The notes beneath the pieces are model-generated. The model ran no database searches. It was not told the origin of the DNA and was given only the letters and a program-made list of their open reading frames with translations. Below are positions 1 to 8,753 of a stretch of DNA of 64,000 bases, piece by piece (positions within the stretch are counted from its first letter, which is position 1; each line of letters opens with the position of its first letter). This DNA is from Sinorhizobium meliloti 4H41. Its GTDB lineage: Bacteria; Pseudomonadota; Alphaproteobacteria; Rhizobiales; Rhizobiaceae. The stretch is from positions 930,001 to 994,000 of the forward strand of contig NZ_AQWP01000002.1 in assembly GCF_000375585.1 (NCBI RefSeq). The letters run 5' to 3'. Both the position numbers and the translations under genes were made by a program.

Positions 1-2
1 GT

Positions 3-206
3 GCGATCGTGGCCGAATTCTTCGGAACGCCCATTGTCGGCATGGGTTTCCGGATCTCCACGGAAGTGGGTCGCATGAACGTCGACATGGTCTGGGCCGA
101 AATCGCCGTAGCGGCGGTGGCTGGCTCCGTCTTCTACGGGGTGGTCGCGCTCATCGAGCGCGCGGTCACGTTCTGGCATCCGTCCATCCGCAGTGGGCGA
201 GCCTAG
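3..206 (+). CDS. ABC transporter permease, C-terminal end (partial)
   Basis: Only the last 67 codons are present; the frame is open to the left edge (first full codon at base 3), so the gene starts outside the window. The visible part has one hydrophobic segment (about residues 32-52) and a short basic tail, as at the end of a SsuC/ThiX-type inner-membrane permease. It lies upstream of a NMT1/THI5-like binding protein on the same strand, so the two probably belong to one uptake system. Family assignment rests on the tail and on this neighbour and is tentative. The stop codon runs straight into a palindromic repeat at 207. Confidence 0.55.
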   Translation, partial: AIVAEFFGTPIVGMGFRISTEVGRMNVDMVWAEIAVAAVAGSVFYGVVALIERAVTFWHPSIRSGRA

Positions 207-314
207 AGCACTTCCAGGAAAAGTGTGTAACGGTTTTCCGTCCGGAAGTGCGTTGGACCAAAGGGTTGGAGCATTTCCGGGAAAATACGTAATGGCCTTC
301 CCGGCCGAAATGCG
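207..314. repeat. 108-bp two-palindrome intergenic element (RIME1-like)
   Basis: Two related palindromes lie in tandem: 207-252 (arms around AGCACTTCC and GGAAGTGCG) and 270-314 (arms around AGCATTTCC and GAAATGCG). Total length is 108 bp with two large palindromes, which fits my memory of the rhizobial intergenic mosaic element RIME1. It starts directly after the permease stop codon and ends about 48 bp before the next gene. A related copy lies inside coxM at 52622-52720. Confidence 0.75.
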
Positions 315-362
315 TAGTTTCAAAGTGTTAGGACGACAAGGCAACGATAAGAGGGAACTGAA

Positions 363-1355
363 ATGAACAAGAAACTTGGAATTCTGCTGGCAGCGGGCGT
401 CTTTTCGCTTGCCGCTTTCCACGCCAATGCCGCCGAAAAGGTCACGCTGCAGCTGAAGTGGGTGACCCAGGCGCAGTTCGCCGGCTACTACGTGGCGAAG
501 GACAAGGGCTTTTACGAGGAAGAGGGCCTCGACGTCGAAATCAAGCCCGGCGGACCGGATATCGCTCCGGCGCAGGTGATCGCCGGCGGCGGCGCCGACG
601 TCATCGTCGACTGGATGCCATCCGCCCTCGCCACGCGCGAAAAGGGCGTGCCGCTCGTCAATATCGCCCAGCCCTTCAAGACATCGGGCATGATGCTCAC
701 CTGTCTGAAGGAATCCGGAGTAAAGGGTCCCGAAGACTTCAAGGGCAAGACCCTCGGCGTTTGGTTCTTCGGCAACGAATATCCGTTCCTCTCCTGGATG
801 TCGCATCTGAAGATCCCGACGGATGGCGGACCGGACGGCGTGACCGTGCTGAAGCAGGGGTTCAACGTCGATCCGCTGATTCAGAAGCAGGCCGCCTGCA
901 TCTCCACCATGACCTACAACGAATACTGGCAGGTCATCGATGCCGGCATCAAGCCGGAGGATCTGGTCACCTTCAAATACGAGGACCAGGGCGTCGCCAC
1001 GCTCGAAGACGGCCTCTACGTGCTCGAGGACAAGCTCAAGGACGAGGCCTTCAAGGACAAGATGGTGAAGTTCGTCCGCGCCTCGATGAAGGGCTGGAAA
1101 TATGCCGAGGAGAATCCGGACGAGGCGGCCGATATCGTGCTCGAGAACGACTCCACCGGCGCGCAGACGGAAAAGCACCAGAAGCGCATGATGGGCGAAG
1201 TCGCCAAGCTGACTGCAGGATCCGACGGCGCGCTCGACGAGGCGGATTACCAGCGCACCGTCCAGTCGCTGCTGGCCGGCGGCTCCGACCCGGTCATTTC
1301 CAAGGAGCCGGAAGGCGCCTGGACCCACGAGATCACGGACGCGGCGCTTAAATAA
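363..1355 (+). CDS. ABC transporter substrate-binding protein, NMT1/THI5-like
   Basis: Periplasmic binding protein of 330 aa. A signal peptide covers residues 1-23, with likely cleavage after ANA. After it comes the NMT1/THI5/SsuA-type opening (LQLKWVTQAQFAGYYVAKD, about residues 29-47, followed by KGFYEEEGL). This family feeds thiamine-precursor pyrimidines, related N-heterocycles or sulfonates to SsuC-type permeases. The substrate cannot be read from sequence; pyrimidine-like compounds are a guess. It follows a permease fragment on the same strand, separated by a palindromic element, so it is likely the last gene of that transport operon. The start is the ATG at 363 preceded by AGAGGGAAC. 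Tandem hairpins close the gene. Confidence 0.85.
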   Translation: MNKKLGILLAAGVFSLAAFHANAAEKVTLQLKWVTQAQFAGYYVAKDKGFYEEEGLDVEIKPGGPDIAPAQVIAGGGADVIVDWMPSALATREKGVPLVNIAQPFKTSGMMLTCLKESGVKGPEDFKGKTLGVWFFGNEYPFLSWMSHLKIPTDGGPDGVTVLKQGFNVDPLIQKQAACISTMTYNEYWQVIDAGIKPEDLVTFKYEDQGVATLEDGLYVLEDKLKDEAFKDKMVKFVRASMKGWKYAEENPDEAADIVLENDSTGAQTEKHQKRMMGEVAKLTAGSDGALDEADYQRTVQSLLAGGSDPVISKEPEGAWTHEITDAALK

Positions 1356-1402
1356 GGCGCCGCATGACGATCAGGAGCGCGTGGCACTCGCCGCGCGCTC
1401 CT
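1341..1402 (+). terminator. tandem hairpins at the end of the binding-protein gene
   Basis: GCGGCGC (1341-1347) pairs with GCGCCGC (1357-1363) across the stop codon, and AGGAGCGCG (1373-1381) pairs with CGCGCTCCT (1394-1402). Neither is followed by a clear T run, so this may be a mRNA-stabilising end rather than an efficient intrinsic terminator. Confidence 0.45.
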
Positions 1403-1948
1403 TATGCGAAGGCGTGCCGCTTGCCGCGAACTCGCACCCCGTGGTCAAAGGTCGCAGCGTTACTCCCGGAGAAGCGCACCGATCAGCGCCCGCCCGCGCA
1501 CAAAGGCTCGATTCCAATGGCTTAGCGTGGAGGGTTCGCTGTCAAACGGCGAAAATCTCGCACCACGCTGTGGTTGTTAAGACTACCTTCAGGTTGCACC
1601 CGTATTGCATCCGAAGACGCATGACAGTAGAAATAGTGAGGCACCATTGCTTCGCCGCTCTTGTAAGCATTTGCTCCGGCGATTACATAGGCCGGAACGT
1701 TTGACTGGAGGGCAAGCGAATGGAGGAATCTTTATTTCTTTAGGATTGCCCATCAGGGAATTTTCTTCCCATCCGGTGCCTGTGGCTTGAAACCGCTGCC
1801 CGGGCAGCGATTCAAAATGCTGCAGCGGTCCTTGCGCGTCCGAAAAGACGCGCGGCGCTGTAGGTGAAATAGCGTGATTGCGGCCGGATATTCGCCCCTG
1901 CGCGGGCGTGATCGGGCACGTGTGCTTCAGCTTCGGGAAAACAGGCCT
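1403..1948. other. long non-coding stretch upstream of the RND efflux genes
   Basis: About 550 bases without a convincing gene. The short open frames here lack a ribosome site and any recognisable protein feature. The only structure seen is the palindromic repeat at 1817-1864. The efflux-gene promoter presumably lies here, but no clear -35/-10 pair was identified. Confidence 0.5.
1817..1864. repeat. TGCTGCAGCG...CGGCGCTGTAGG intergenic palindrome (family 2)
   Basis: Imperfect inverted repeat: ATGCTGCAGCG at the left, GGCGCTGTAGG at the right, and an inner GCGCGTC/GACGCGC stem around CGAAAA. Related copies occur at 29677-29717, 59318-59346 and, inverted, 62427-62466, always between genes. Confidence 0.7.
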
Positions 1949-3136
1949 ATGGCTCAGAAACTCCTGCCTCTCATCGGCGCTTGTGCAGCGATGCTCCTGT
2001 CCGCGCTTGTGAGCGCTTCCGCCGAAGAGGCCGCCAAGCCGCCGCAAAAACAGGCACCGCCCTCCATCGTCGTGACCGAAGCGACGAAGCGTGCGATCAC
2101 CGACCGCGTCATCGCCACCGGTTCCATCGAGGCGGTGGAGGAGATCTATGTCTCTCCCCTGGTGGATGGCCTCGCCATACGGTCGCTCAATGTCGACGTC
2201 GGTGACCGGGTGGAAAAAGGCAGCACGCTGGCCACCCTCAACCAGGACGCCCTGCTTCTGCAAAGAAGTCAGCTCGAAGCCAACCTCGCCAAGGCCGAGG
2301 CATCGCTCGCCCAGTTGCACGCCCAGCTTGCCGAAGTGACGGCCAATTCGGAAGAGGCGACGCGTGTCGCGAACCGTGCTGTGCAGCTGTCGGAAAACGG
2401 TACCGTCTCGACTGCCGAGGCCGACCGCTTGAAAGCGCTTGCCGCAGCGGGCCGCGCACGCGTCCGCTCGGCGGAGCAGTCGGTGAGCGTCGCAACGGCA
2501 GATATCAAGGTGGTGCAGGCCCAGATTGACGACGTCGACCTGCGTCTCGCGCGGACCGCCGTGAAGGCGCCGGTCAGCGGCGTCGTCTCGCGAAAGAACG
2601 CCAAGGTCGGTGCGATCGCCAGCGGCAGCGGCGAGCCGCTGTTCGCGATCATTCGCGACGGCGAAATCGAGATGTGGGCCGATGTCGCCGAGTCCGATGT
2701 GATCAAGCTTGCCGTGGGGCAGACCGCAACAGTCAAGCTTGCCGGCAGCACCACCACGATCGAGGGGAAGATCCGCCTGATCGCCCCTACGGTCGACCCG
2801 CAGACGCGCCTCGGCACGGTGCGTATCAGCCTGACCGACGCATCCAAGGCGCGCGCGGGCATGTATGCCAGCGCCGTGATAGTGGCGGAGCAGAAGGAAA
2901 CGGTGGTTTTGCCGCAAACGGCCGTTACATCGGAAGACGGCAAATCCATCGTCCGCAAGGTAGAAGACGGCGTCGTGCGCCTGGTACCTGTCGAAACGGG
3001 CATCCAGGACGGACAATTCATCGAGATACTCTCCGGCATCGAACCGGGTGAACAGGCGGTGGCGAAGGCCGGTGCCTATGTGCGCGATGGCGACCGCATC
3101 AATCCGGTCGAATCCGCCGAGCCGGCAACCAACTGA
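1949..3136 (+). CDS. RND efflux periplasmic adaptor (membrane fusion protein)
   Basis: Adaptor protein of 395 aa that would link an inner-membrane RND pump to an outer-membrane channel. From the chosen ATG it begins with an N-terminal signal (about residues 1-25) and a proline-rich linker. A lipoyl/barrel-sandwich half (VYVSPLVDG-type strand, then GDRVEKG) is split by an Ala/Glu-rich coiled-coil hairpin at about residues 100-190. The second lipoyl half (KAPVSGVV) and a beta-barrel domain follow. An upstream in-frame ATG at 1874 would put 25 charged residues ahead of the signal peptide, so I prefer 1949. The pump gene follows after 15 bases. No outer-membrane channel gene is nearby. Confidence 0.9.
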   Translation: MAQKLLPLIGACAAMLLSALVSASAEEAAKPPQKQAPPSIVVTEATKRAITDRVIATGSIEAVEEIYVSPLVDGLAIRSLNVDVGDRVEKGSTLATLNQDALLLQRSQLEANLAKAEASLAQLHAQLAEVTANSEEATRVANRAVQLSENGTVSTAEADRLKALAAAGRARVRSAEQSVSVATADIKVVQAQIDDVDLRLARTAVKAPVSGVVSRKNAKVGAIASGSGEPLFAIIRDGEIEMWADVAESDVIKLAVGQTATVKLAGSTTTIEGKIRLIAPTVDPQTRLGTVRISLTDASKARAGMYASAVIVAEQKETVVLPQTAVTSEDGKSIVRKVEDGVVRLVPVETGIQDGQFIEILSGIEPGEQAVAKAGAYVRDGDRINPVESAEPATN

Positions 3137-3151
3137 CGGGAACATGAGACC

Positions 3152-6100
3152 ATGAATTTCTCCGCCTGGTCTATCCGCAATCCGGTCGCGCCCATCCTGG
3201 CGTTTTTCGTGCTCGTGGTGCTCGGGTGGCAGTCGTTCAATTCGCTGCCCATCACCCGCTTCCCGAACATCGACGTGCCGATCGTTTCGATCGCCGTCAC
3301 GCAGAGCGGTGCGGCGCCCGCCGAACTGGAAACCCAGGTCACCAAGGAGATCGAGGACGCGGTCGCCGGCGTCTCCGGCGTCGACCATATCGAGTCGACG
3401 ATCACCGACGGCATTTCGACGACCGCCGTCATCTTCCGCATGGAAGTCCCGACAACGCAGGCCGTGCAGGATGTCAAGGATGCCATCGATCGCATCCGCA
3501 GCGATCTTCCGACCTCGATCGAAGAGCCGATCGTTTCCAAGGTCGACGTGGAAGGCCAGGCGATCCAGACATTTTCCGTCTCGTCGCCGGGCATGACGCT
3601 GGAAGAGCTCTCCTGGTTCGTCGACGACACGATCAAGCGCGCCATCCAGGGCCAGACCGGCATCGGCCGTGTCGACCGCTACGGCGGCTCCGACCGCGAA
3701 GTCCGGGTCGAGCTCGATGAGGACCGCCTGAATTCCTTTGGCATCAGCGCCGCCGACGTCAACGCCCAGCTTCGCCGGATGAACATGGACCTCGGTTCCG
3801 GCCGGGGCCAGGTCGGCGGCAGCGAACAGGCGATCCGCACATTGGGCGACACGCGCGACGTAACGGCGCTGGCGAATACGATGATCTCGCTGCCGAACGG
3901 CCGCTTCGTCCGTCTGTCGGAACTCGGCAACGTTATCGACACCTATGAGGAGCCGAAGTCGTTCTCCCGCTTCAACGGGCAGCCCGGCGTCACCTTCGCC
4001 GTGTTCCGCGCCAAGGGGGCGAGCGAAGTGTCGGTCGCGGAAACCGTCGGCAAGACGCTCGATGAAATCCGGGCAAAGCACCCGGACGTTTCCATCGAGA
4101 TGGTGGACGATTCGGTCTACTTCACCTACGGCAATTACGAGGCGGCGATTCATACGCTGATCGAGGGCGCGCTGCTCGCCGTCATCGTCGTGATGCTGTT
4201 CCTGCGCAATTGGCGCGCGACCTTGATTTCGGCGGTCGCACTGCCGCTCTCGGCGATCCCCACCTTCTGGGTGATGGAACTGCTCGGTTTCTCGCTGAAC
4301 CTCGTCAGCTTCCTGGCGATGACGCTCGCGACGGGTATTCTCGTCGACGATGCGATCGTGGAGATCGAGAACATCGAGCGTCATATCCGGATGGGCAAGT
4401 CGCCTTACCGCGCAGCGATCGAGGCTGCGGACGAGATCGGCCTTGCGGTGATCGCCACCACCTTCACGATCATCGCCGTCTTCGTGCCCGTGTCCTTCAT
4501 GCCGGGCATTCCGGGACAGTACTTCATCCAGTTCGGCCTGACGGTCGCCGTCTCGGTGTTCTTCTCGCTCCTGGTCGCCCGCCTGATCACGCCGGTCATG
4601 GCGGCCTATCTGATGAAGCCTTCGGATGCCGGCGGGCATCATGATGATGAAGGCTTCATGATGCGCCAGTACACGCGCCTCGTACGCTTCACCACGAAAC
4701 GCTGGTACACGCGCTACTCCACGCTGCTCGTCGCCATCCTGCTCTCGGTCGGTTCGGTGGTCGCGCTGCTCGTCTTCGTCCCGGGCAGCTTCCTGCCGCC
4801 GGAAGACAGCTCGCGCGTAAGCCTGTCGATCGAACTGCCGCCGGACGCAATGCTCGCGGACACGGACCGGACCACCACCGAGATCTACAATCGCGTCAAG
4901 GATATCGACGGCGTGGAAAACGTCTTCGTGCTCGGCGGCGCCTCGCCCAAGGGCGACCTCGAGCTGCGACGCGCTGCCGTCACGGTGCTGCTCGAGAAGC
5001 TCGATCATTCGCTGATCAACAAGGTCGTCAACGACGTGATCGGCCGCACGCCGCTGATCGGCGAATACCTGCCGAAGCTGCCCCCGGCCGGGCGGATCAA
5101 GCCGCAATCCGAGATCGAGAGGGAAATCTTCGCCCGATTGCGATCGATTCCCGATGTCCGCGTCACCAAGCTCAACGATCGCGGCGAACGTGACCTGTCG
5201 TTCAACCTGCTTTCCAACAACGAGGAGGATCTCGACAAGGCGGTCGCCACCCTGGAAGCGGATCTGCGCCGAGACCCGCTGCTTGCCAATGTCAGCCCCG
5301 AGGGCGCGCTGCCCCGACCGGAACTGCAGATCCGGCCCCGCGACGACCAGATGTCGCGCCTTGGCATTACGACGGCGCAGATCTCCGAGGTGATCCGCAT
5401 CGCCACGATCGGCGATATCGACGCGCAGTTGGCGAAGATCGCGCTCGATGGGCGCCTGATCCCGATCCGGGTGCAGCTCGACCGTGATTTTCGCACCGAC
5501 CTGGCGGCGATCCGCAACCTGAAGGTCCGGACGGCATCCGGAGCGACCGTGCCGCTGTCGAGCGTCGCGGACATCAATTATGCGGAAGGGCCGAGTTCCA
5601 TCAAGCGCTACGACCGCTACCGCGTCGTCAAGCTCGGCGCCGATCTGCCCGCCGGCGTGGCGCTCGACACGGCATCGGCCCGCTTCAGGGAAATCGCCGC
5701 CGACGCCGATCTGCCTGCGACGGTCCAGTTCCTCGAAAGCGGCGATGCCGAGGTGCAGGCCGAGATGCAGGAGAGCTTCGGCAACGCCATGCTGCTGGGT
5801 CTGATGATGGTTCTGGTCGTACTCATCCTCCTGTTCAAGGATGTGATACAGCCTTTCACCATCCTGTTCTCGCTGCCGCTCGCGATCGGCGGCGTGGCAG
5901 CCGCCTTGATCCTCACTCAGAACGCGCTGTCCATGCCGGTGCTGATCGGTATCCTGATGCTGATGGGCATCGTCACCAAGAACGCCATCCTGCTCGTCGA
6001 CTTCGGTATCGAGATGATGCATCACGGCATGGACCGGACGCTTGCCATGATCGAGGCGGGACGGAAGCGGGCCCGTCCGATTGTCATGACCTCGATCGCC

Positions 6101-6463
6101 ATGTCTGCGGGCATGCTGCCCTCGGCCCTGGGCGTCGGCGAAGGCGGTTCCTTCCGTGCACCGATGGCGATCGCCGTCATCGGAGGCATCATCGTCTCGA
6201 CCGTCCTGAGCCTCGTCGTGGTTCCGTCCTTCTTCCTGATCATGGACGACCTGTCGCGTCTCCTCGCCTGGGCTTTCGGCCGCTTCATCGGCCAGAAGGA
6301 CGAGGAAGAACCGCCGCTCGACCAGGAGGCGCTGAGCAAGCTTGCCGCCGAACAGGGCAGCACGATCGAGAGCCTCGAAGCGCGCATCAAGGCGCTCGAA
6401 GACGAGAAGCGCCGCAAGTCCGACGGCAAGGTCATCAGCCATCCGGCGCTTGCCGCGGAATAG
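3152..6463 (+). CDS. RND (HAE1-type) efflux transporter, inner-membrane permease
   Basis: Proton-driven drug/metabolite exporter of 1103 aa, slightly longer than the usual ~1030-1050. The first transmembrane segment is at about residues 12-31, followed by a large periplasmic loop with the FPNIDVP motif of the family. A TM block has the GILVDDAIVEIENIERH signature with the paired aspartates of the proton relay near residues 400-401. A second periplasmic loop and a second TM block (GIVTKNAILLVDF) follow. The tail (about 1050-1103) is charged and coiled-coil-like (SIESLEARIKALEDEKRRK) and is an addition to the core fold. It is co-transcribed with the adaptor upstream and convergent with ureG, 27 bases away. 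Confidence 0.95.
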   Translation: MNFSAWSIRNPVAPILAFFVLVVLGWQSFNSLPITRFPNIDVPIVSIAVTQSGAAPAELETQVTKEIEDAVAGVSGVDHIESTITDGISTTAVIFRMEVPTTQAVQDVKDAIDRIRSDLPTSIEEPIVSKVDVEGQAIQTFSVSSPGMTLEELSWFVDDTIKRAIQGQTGIGRVDRYGGSDREVRVELDEDRLNSFGISAADVNAQLRRMNMDLGSGRGQVGGSEQAIRTLGDTRDVTALANTMISLPNGRFVRLSELGNVIDTYEEPKSFSRFNGQPGVTFAVFRAKGASEVSVAETVGKTLDEIRAKHPDVSIEMVDDSVYFTYGNYEAAIHTLIEGALLAVIVVMLFLRNWRATLISAVALPLSAIPTFWVMELLGFSLNLVSFLAMTLATGILVDDAIVEIENIERHIRMGKSPYRAAIEAADEIGLAVIATTFTIIAVFVPVSFMPGIPGQYFIQFGLTVAVSVFFSLLVARLITPVMAAYLMKPSDAGGHHDDEGFMMRQYTRLVRFTTKRWYTRYSTLLVAILLSVGSVVALLVFVPGSFLPPEDSSRVSLSIELPPDAMLADTDRTTTEIYNRVKDIDGVENVFVLGGASPKGDLELRRAAVTVLLEKLDHSLINKVVNDVIGRTPLIGEYLPKLPPAGRIKPQSEIEREIFARLRSIPDVRVTKLNDRGERDLSFNLLSNNEEDLDKAVATLEADLRRDPLLANVSPEGALPRPELQIRPRDDQMSRLGITTAQISEVIRIATIGDIDAQLAKIALDGRLIPIRVQLDRDFRTDLAAIRNLKVRTASGATVPLSSVADINYAEGPSSIKRYDRYRVVKLGADLPAGVALDTASARFREIAADADLPATVQFLESGDAEVQAEMQESFGNAMLLGLMMVLVVLILLFKDVIQPFTILFSLPLAIGGVAAALILTQNALSMPVLIGILMLMGIVTKNAILLVDFGIEMMHHGMDRTLAMIEAGRKRARPIVMTSIAMSAGMLPSALGVGEGGSFRAPMAIAVIGGIIVSTVLSLVVVPSFFLIMDDLSRLLAWAFGRFIGQKDEEEPPLDQEALSKLAAEQGSTIESLEARIKALEDEKRRKSDGKVISHPALAAE

Positions 6464-6490
6464 GACGAGAGCTGCGCGGGGGTGCTCTGC

Positions 6491-7102
6491 TCAGAGTCCC
6501 CCGTGCACCGTCAGGAACTCGACGATCCGCTCCACCCCGTCGCCGCGTTTCATATCCGAAAACACGAACGGCTTTTCGGCTCGCATCCGTGCCGCATCGC
6601 GTTTCATGACCCCGAGGTCGGCACCGACGTAAGGGGCGAGATCCTTCTTGTTGATCACCAGCAGATCGGACCTGGTGATCCCCGGCCCGCCCTTGCGCGG
6701 AATTTCCTCGCCCTGGCAGACCGAGATCACATAGATCGTAAGATCAGCGAGATCGGGCGAGAAGGTCGCTGCCAGATTGTCCCCTCCCGACTCGATGAAG
6801 ACGACATCGAGATCGGGAATGCGGCGGTTGAGATCGGCAATCGCCTGAAGATTGATCGACGCATCCTCGCGGATCGCCGTATGGGGGCATCCGCCCGTCT
6901 CGACCCCGACGATCCGCTCCGAAGGCAAGGCCTGCATACGCACCAGCGCTTCGGCATCTTCCTTGGTATAGATGTCGTTGGTGACCACCGCGACGGAGTA
7001 TTTCTCCCGCATGGCCTTGCAGAGCTTGTCGGTAAGTGCCGTCTTTCCGGACCCGACCGGGCCGCCGATACCGATGCGCAGAGGACCGTTTTTCGATGGC
7101 AT
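6491..7102 (-). CDS. ureG: urease accessory GTPase UreG
   Basis: SIMIBI-class GTPase of 203 aa that powers nickel delivery into apo-urease together with UreD, UreF and UreE. The P-loop GPVGSGKT is at residues 14-21; the metal-site CPH is in the [11 protein letters not shown] segment, and the base-specificity motif NKKD precedes LAPYVGADL. Length and motifs are normal for the family. It is the last gene of the minus-strand urease operon, 35 bases after ureF, and ends 27 bases from the stop of the convergent RND permease. Confidence 0.97.
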   Translation of the reverse strand: MPSKNGPLRIGIGGPVGSGKTALTDKLCKAMREKYSVAVVTNDIYTKEDAEALVRMQALPSERIVGVETGGCPHTAIREDASINLQAIADLNRRIPDLDVVFIESGGDNLAATFSPDLADLTIYVISVCQGEEIPRKGGPGITRSDLLVINKKDLAPYVGADLGVMKRDAARMRAEKPFVFSDMKRGDGVERIVEFLTVHGGL

Positions 7103-7137
7103 CTCTTCTATCCTTTCGAAGTCTGTCCATCGTTCCG

Positions 7138-7809
7138 TTAAGTGCGGAACAACCGTGAATGCAAGATCTCGTGTCGCAGCGAGGCAATGTCGGCAATGAT
7201 CGCCGCGGCGCCAAGATCATCGAGCGAGGCGAGCGCGGCGCGCGCTGCCGCCGCCCCTATCGTCTCCTCCATACGCGCAAGCATGCCGACCCCGTTGCGC
7301 TGGCCGGTAACGCCGCAGCGGATGGCCACCGACACCGCGTTCGATATGGTGGCGTTGAGAAAGGCGGCGAGCGCCGCTTCGAGGCCGGTACAGTGCGCTC
7401 CGGCGACCGCGCCGACCGCCACCGGATAGGCGGCTCTCCCGCCGGGGAATTTAAGCGCCGCGTGCGGCCAGTGGCCGGCGGCGGCCAGGAACGCCTCGCC
7501 GAGGAGCATGGTTTCCATGTGCCGCTCGCGCGATCCGGCAAGCGCCTCGGCCAGTTCCGATGCCGCAATCAACCGCGCGGCATCGTCATATGCACGGTAA
7601 CCTTCCGCCAGAAGCAGCGCGTCGTTCCACGTCGTGCCGTGATCCAGGAGCGTTTCGCACCAGAGCCGCAAATCGTCGGCACCGGTGACAAGCCCGTCAT
7701 GAATGGCTTGCTCCAGACCGCCGGAATAGGAGAAGGAGCCGACGGGAAAGGCGGGCGAGAGCCAGGTAACGAGACGCAGGAGCGACTGCGTATCGGCATT
7801 CTCAGCCAT
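7138..7809 (-). CDS. ureF: urease accessory protein UreF
   Basis: All-helical accessory protein of 223 aa that works as the GTPase-activating partner and fidelity factor of UreG in nickel insertion. The family opening [20 protein letters not shown] is near residue 10, followed by GGLEQAI, both characteristic of UreF. The start overlaps the end of ureE by 8 bases, indicating translational coupling. No unusual features. Confidence 0.95.
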   Translation of the reverse strand: MAENADTQSLLRLVTWLSPAFPVGSFSYSGGLEQAIHDGLVTGADDLRLWCETLLDHGTTWNDALLLAEGYRAYDDAARLIAASELAEALAGSRERHMETMLLGEAFLAAAGHWPHAALKFPGGRAAYPVAVGAVAGAHCTGLEAALAAFLNATISNAVSVAIRCGVTGQRNGVGMLARMEETIGAAAARAALASLDDLGAAAIIADIASLRHEILHSRLFRT

Positions 7810-8266
7810 GACGGTGGTGATCGCCGTGACCGTGCTGGTGATAGGCGCCGTGCAGGGGATGAAAGGGCTCGATCACGTCATCGACGGTGGCGCCCAGGCC
7901 CTCCAGCATGGCGCGAATGACCGGGTCGCGGGCTATCAGAATCCGTCCCTCTTCTACCGCCGCCGGCAGGTGCCGGTTGCCGAGATGCCAGGCAAGCTCT
8001 ATCAGATGCAGCGCGTTTCGCGCGCGGATGTCGTAAAGCGCCTCCGCTGCCGCCTTCACCTCTATATGGCCGCCTCCCTCGAGCACCAGGAGATCGCCAT
8101 CGGCGAGCATCACGGGCTCCTTGAGATCCAGCATCACCACATCGTCGTTGTCGAGGTGCAGGAGCTTGCGGCGCAGATGGCGCTGCTCATGCGTCAGGGT
8201 CAGGCGATGGAGCGGCGCCCTCTCGCCCGGACCGGGCGAACGAACTTCGGTCGAGCGATAGGGCAC
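7802..8266 (-). CDS. ureE: urease nickel metallochaperone UreE
   Basis: Nickel-binding chaperone of 154 aa. The N-terminal domain carries LTHEQRHLRRKLLHL, and the C-terminal metal-binding domain has the HLGNRHLP motif. The last 16 residues are very His-rich ([16 protein letters not shown]), the usual nickel-storing tail. Its 3' end overlaps ureF. It begins one base after the end of the upstream monooxygenase-like gene on the same strand, so it is read in one transcript with that gene although ureC lies further upstream. Confidence 0.95.
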   Translation of the reverse strand: MPYRSTEVRSPGPGERAPLHRLTLTHEQRHLRRKLLHLDNDDVVMLDLKEPVMLADGDLLVLEGGGHIEVKAAAEALYDIRARNALHLIELAWHLGNRHLPAAVEEGRILIARDPVIRAMLEGLGATVDDVIEPFHPLHGAYHQHGHGDHHRHG

Positions 8267-8267
8267 G

Positions 8268-8564
8268 TCAGACCACCTCGATCTTTTCCGGATGCACGAT
8301 CTCGACGCGGGCGCTCGCCAGCAGGCTTGCCGCCGCCGTCTGAAAGGCCTTCAGATGCGGTTCGGCGAAATGGGCATCGATAGCTGCCCTGTCCTTCCAT
8401 GTTTCCACGAACACCAGCGCATCGGGATCCGTGGGCTTGCGATAGAGCTCATAGCTGACGCAACCGGCCTCTTTCAGCGTCGCCTGGATCAGCGGCTTCG
8501 TCAGCGCCACGATCTCGTCGCCCTTGCCCGCATGCGCCGTCAGATATGCGATAATGTAAACCAT
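8268..8564 (-). CDS. antibiotic-biosynthesis-monooxygenase (ABM) domain protein
   Basis: Small ferredoxin-like ABM fold of 98 aa from the chosen ATG. The pattern VYIIAYLTAHAGKGDEIVAL, then SYELYRKPTDPDALVFVETW and HFAEPHL, is that of putative quinol monooxygenases (YgiN-like) and related dimeric alpha/beta-barrel proteins. Two ATGs compete: 8576 has AAGGGGA touching it, and 8564 has the same site 12 bases away. It sits inside the urease run immediately before ureE, with only one base between them. A link to urease function is not evident; quinone or oxidative-stress handling together with the upstream peroxiredoxin is a guess. Confidence 0.8.
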   Translation of the reverse strand: MVYIIAYLTAHAGKGDEIVALTKPLIQATLKEAGCVSYELYRKPTDPDALVFVETWKDRAAIDAHFAEPHLKAFQTAAASLLASARVEIVHPEKIEVV

Positions 8565-8655
8565 GAATTTCTGCATTCCCCTTGCCGGTGAAAGAGGAAA
8601 CGTGCGCGGTTCGCGCCCCCACATCCGCTTCCTCTTGGAAGTCTTCACTGTAGCA

Positions 8656-8733
8656 AGAAAAAGCCCCGGCACCAGCAAGAAGGCGAAAATCCCGTGGATT
8701 TTCAGGAACCTGCTTGCGGCAGCCGGGGCTTTA
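8656..8733 (-). terminator. intrinsic terminator with nested stems after the peroxiredoxin gene
   Basis: Reading the minus strand, AAAGCCCCGGC/GCCGGGGCTTT (8722-8732 with 8660-8670) forms the outer 11-bp stem and is followed by TTTTTC. Inside it, GCAAG/CTTGC and an apical GAAAATCC-CGT-GGATTTTC hairpin (8685-8703) pair as well. The whole makes one long, bulged hairpin of about 73 nt. It lies between the peroxiredoxin and the downstream ABM/ureEFG genes. Confidence 0.75.
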
Positions 8734-8753
8734 TCGATTCGGGAGAATCGGGA

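Noticed and set aside
1381-1704. A 107-codon plus-strand frame in the gap after the binding protein
   Set aside because: No ribosome site, no family, and it starts inside the hairpin region; composition does not look protein-like.
1589-6442. A 1617-codon open frame on the minus strand opposite the efflux genes
   Set aside because: It is antisense to two well-recognised RND genes, is rich in Arg/Asp/His as expected of a GC-rich shadow frame, and shows no domain.
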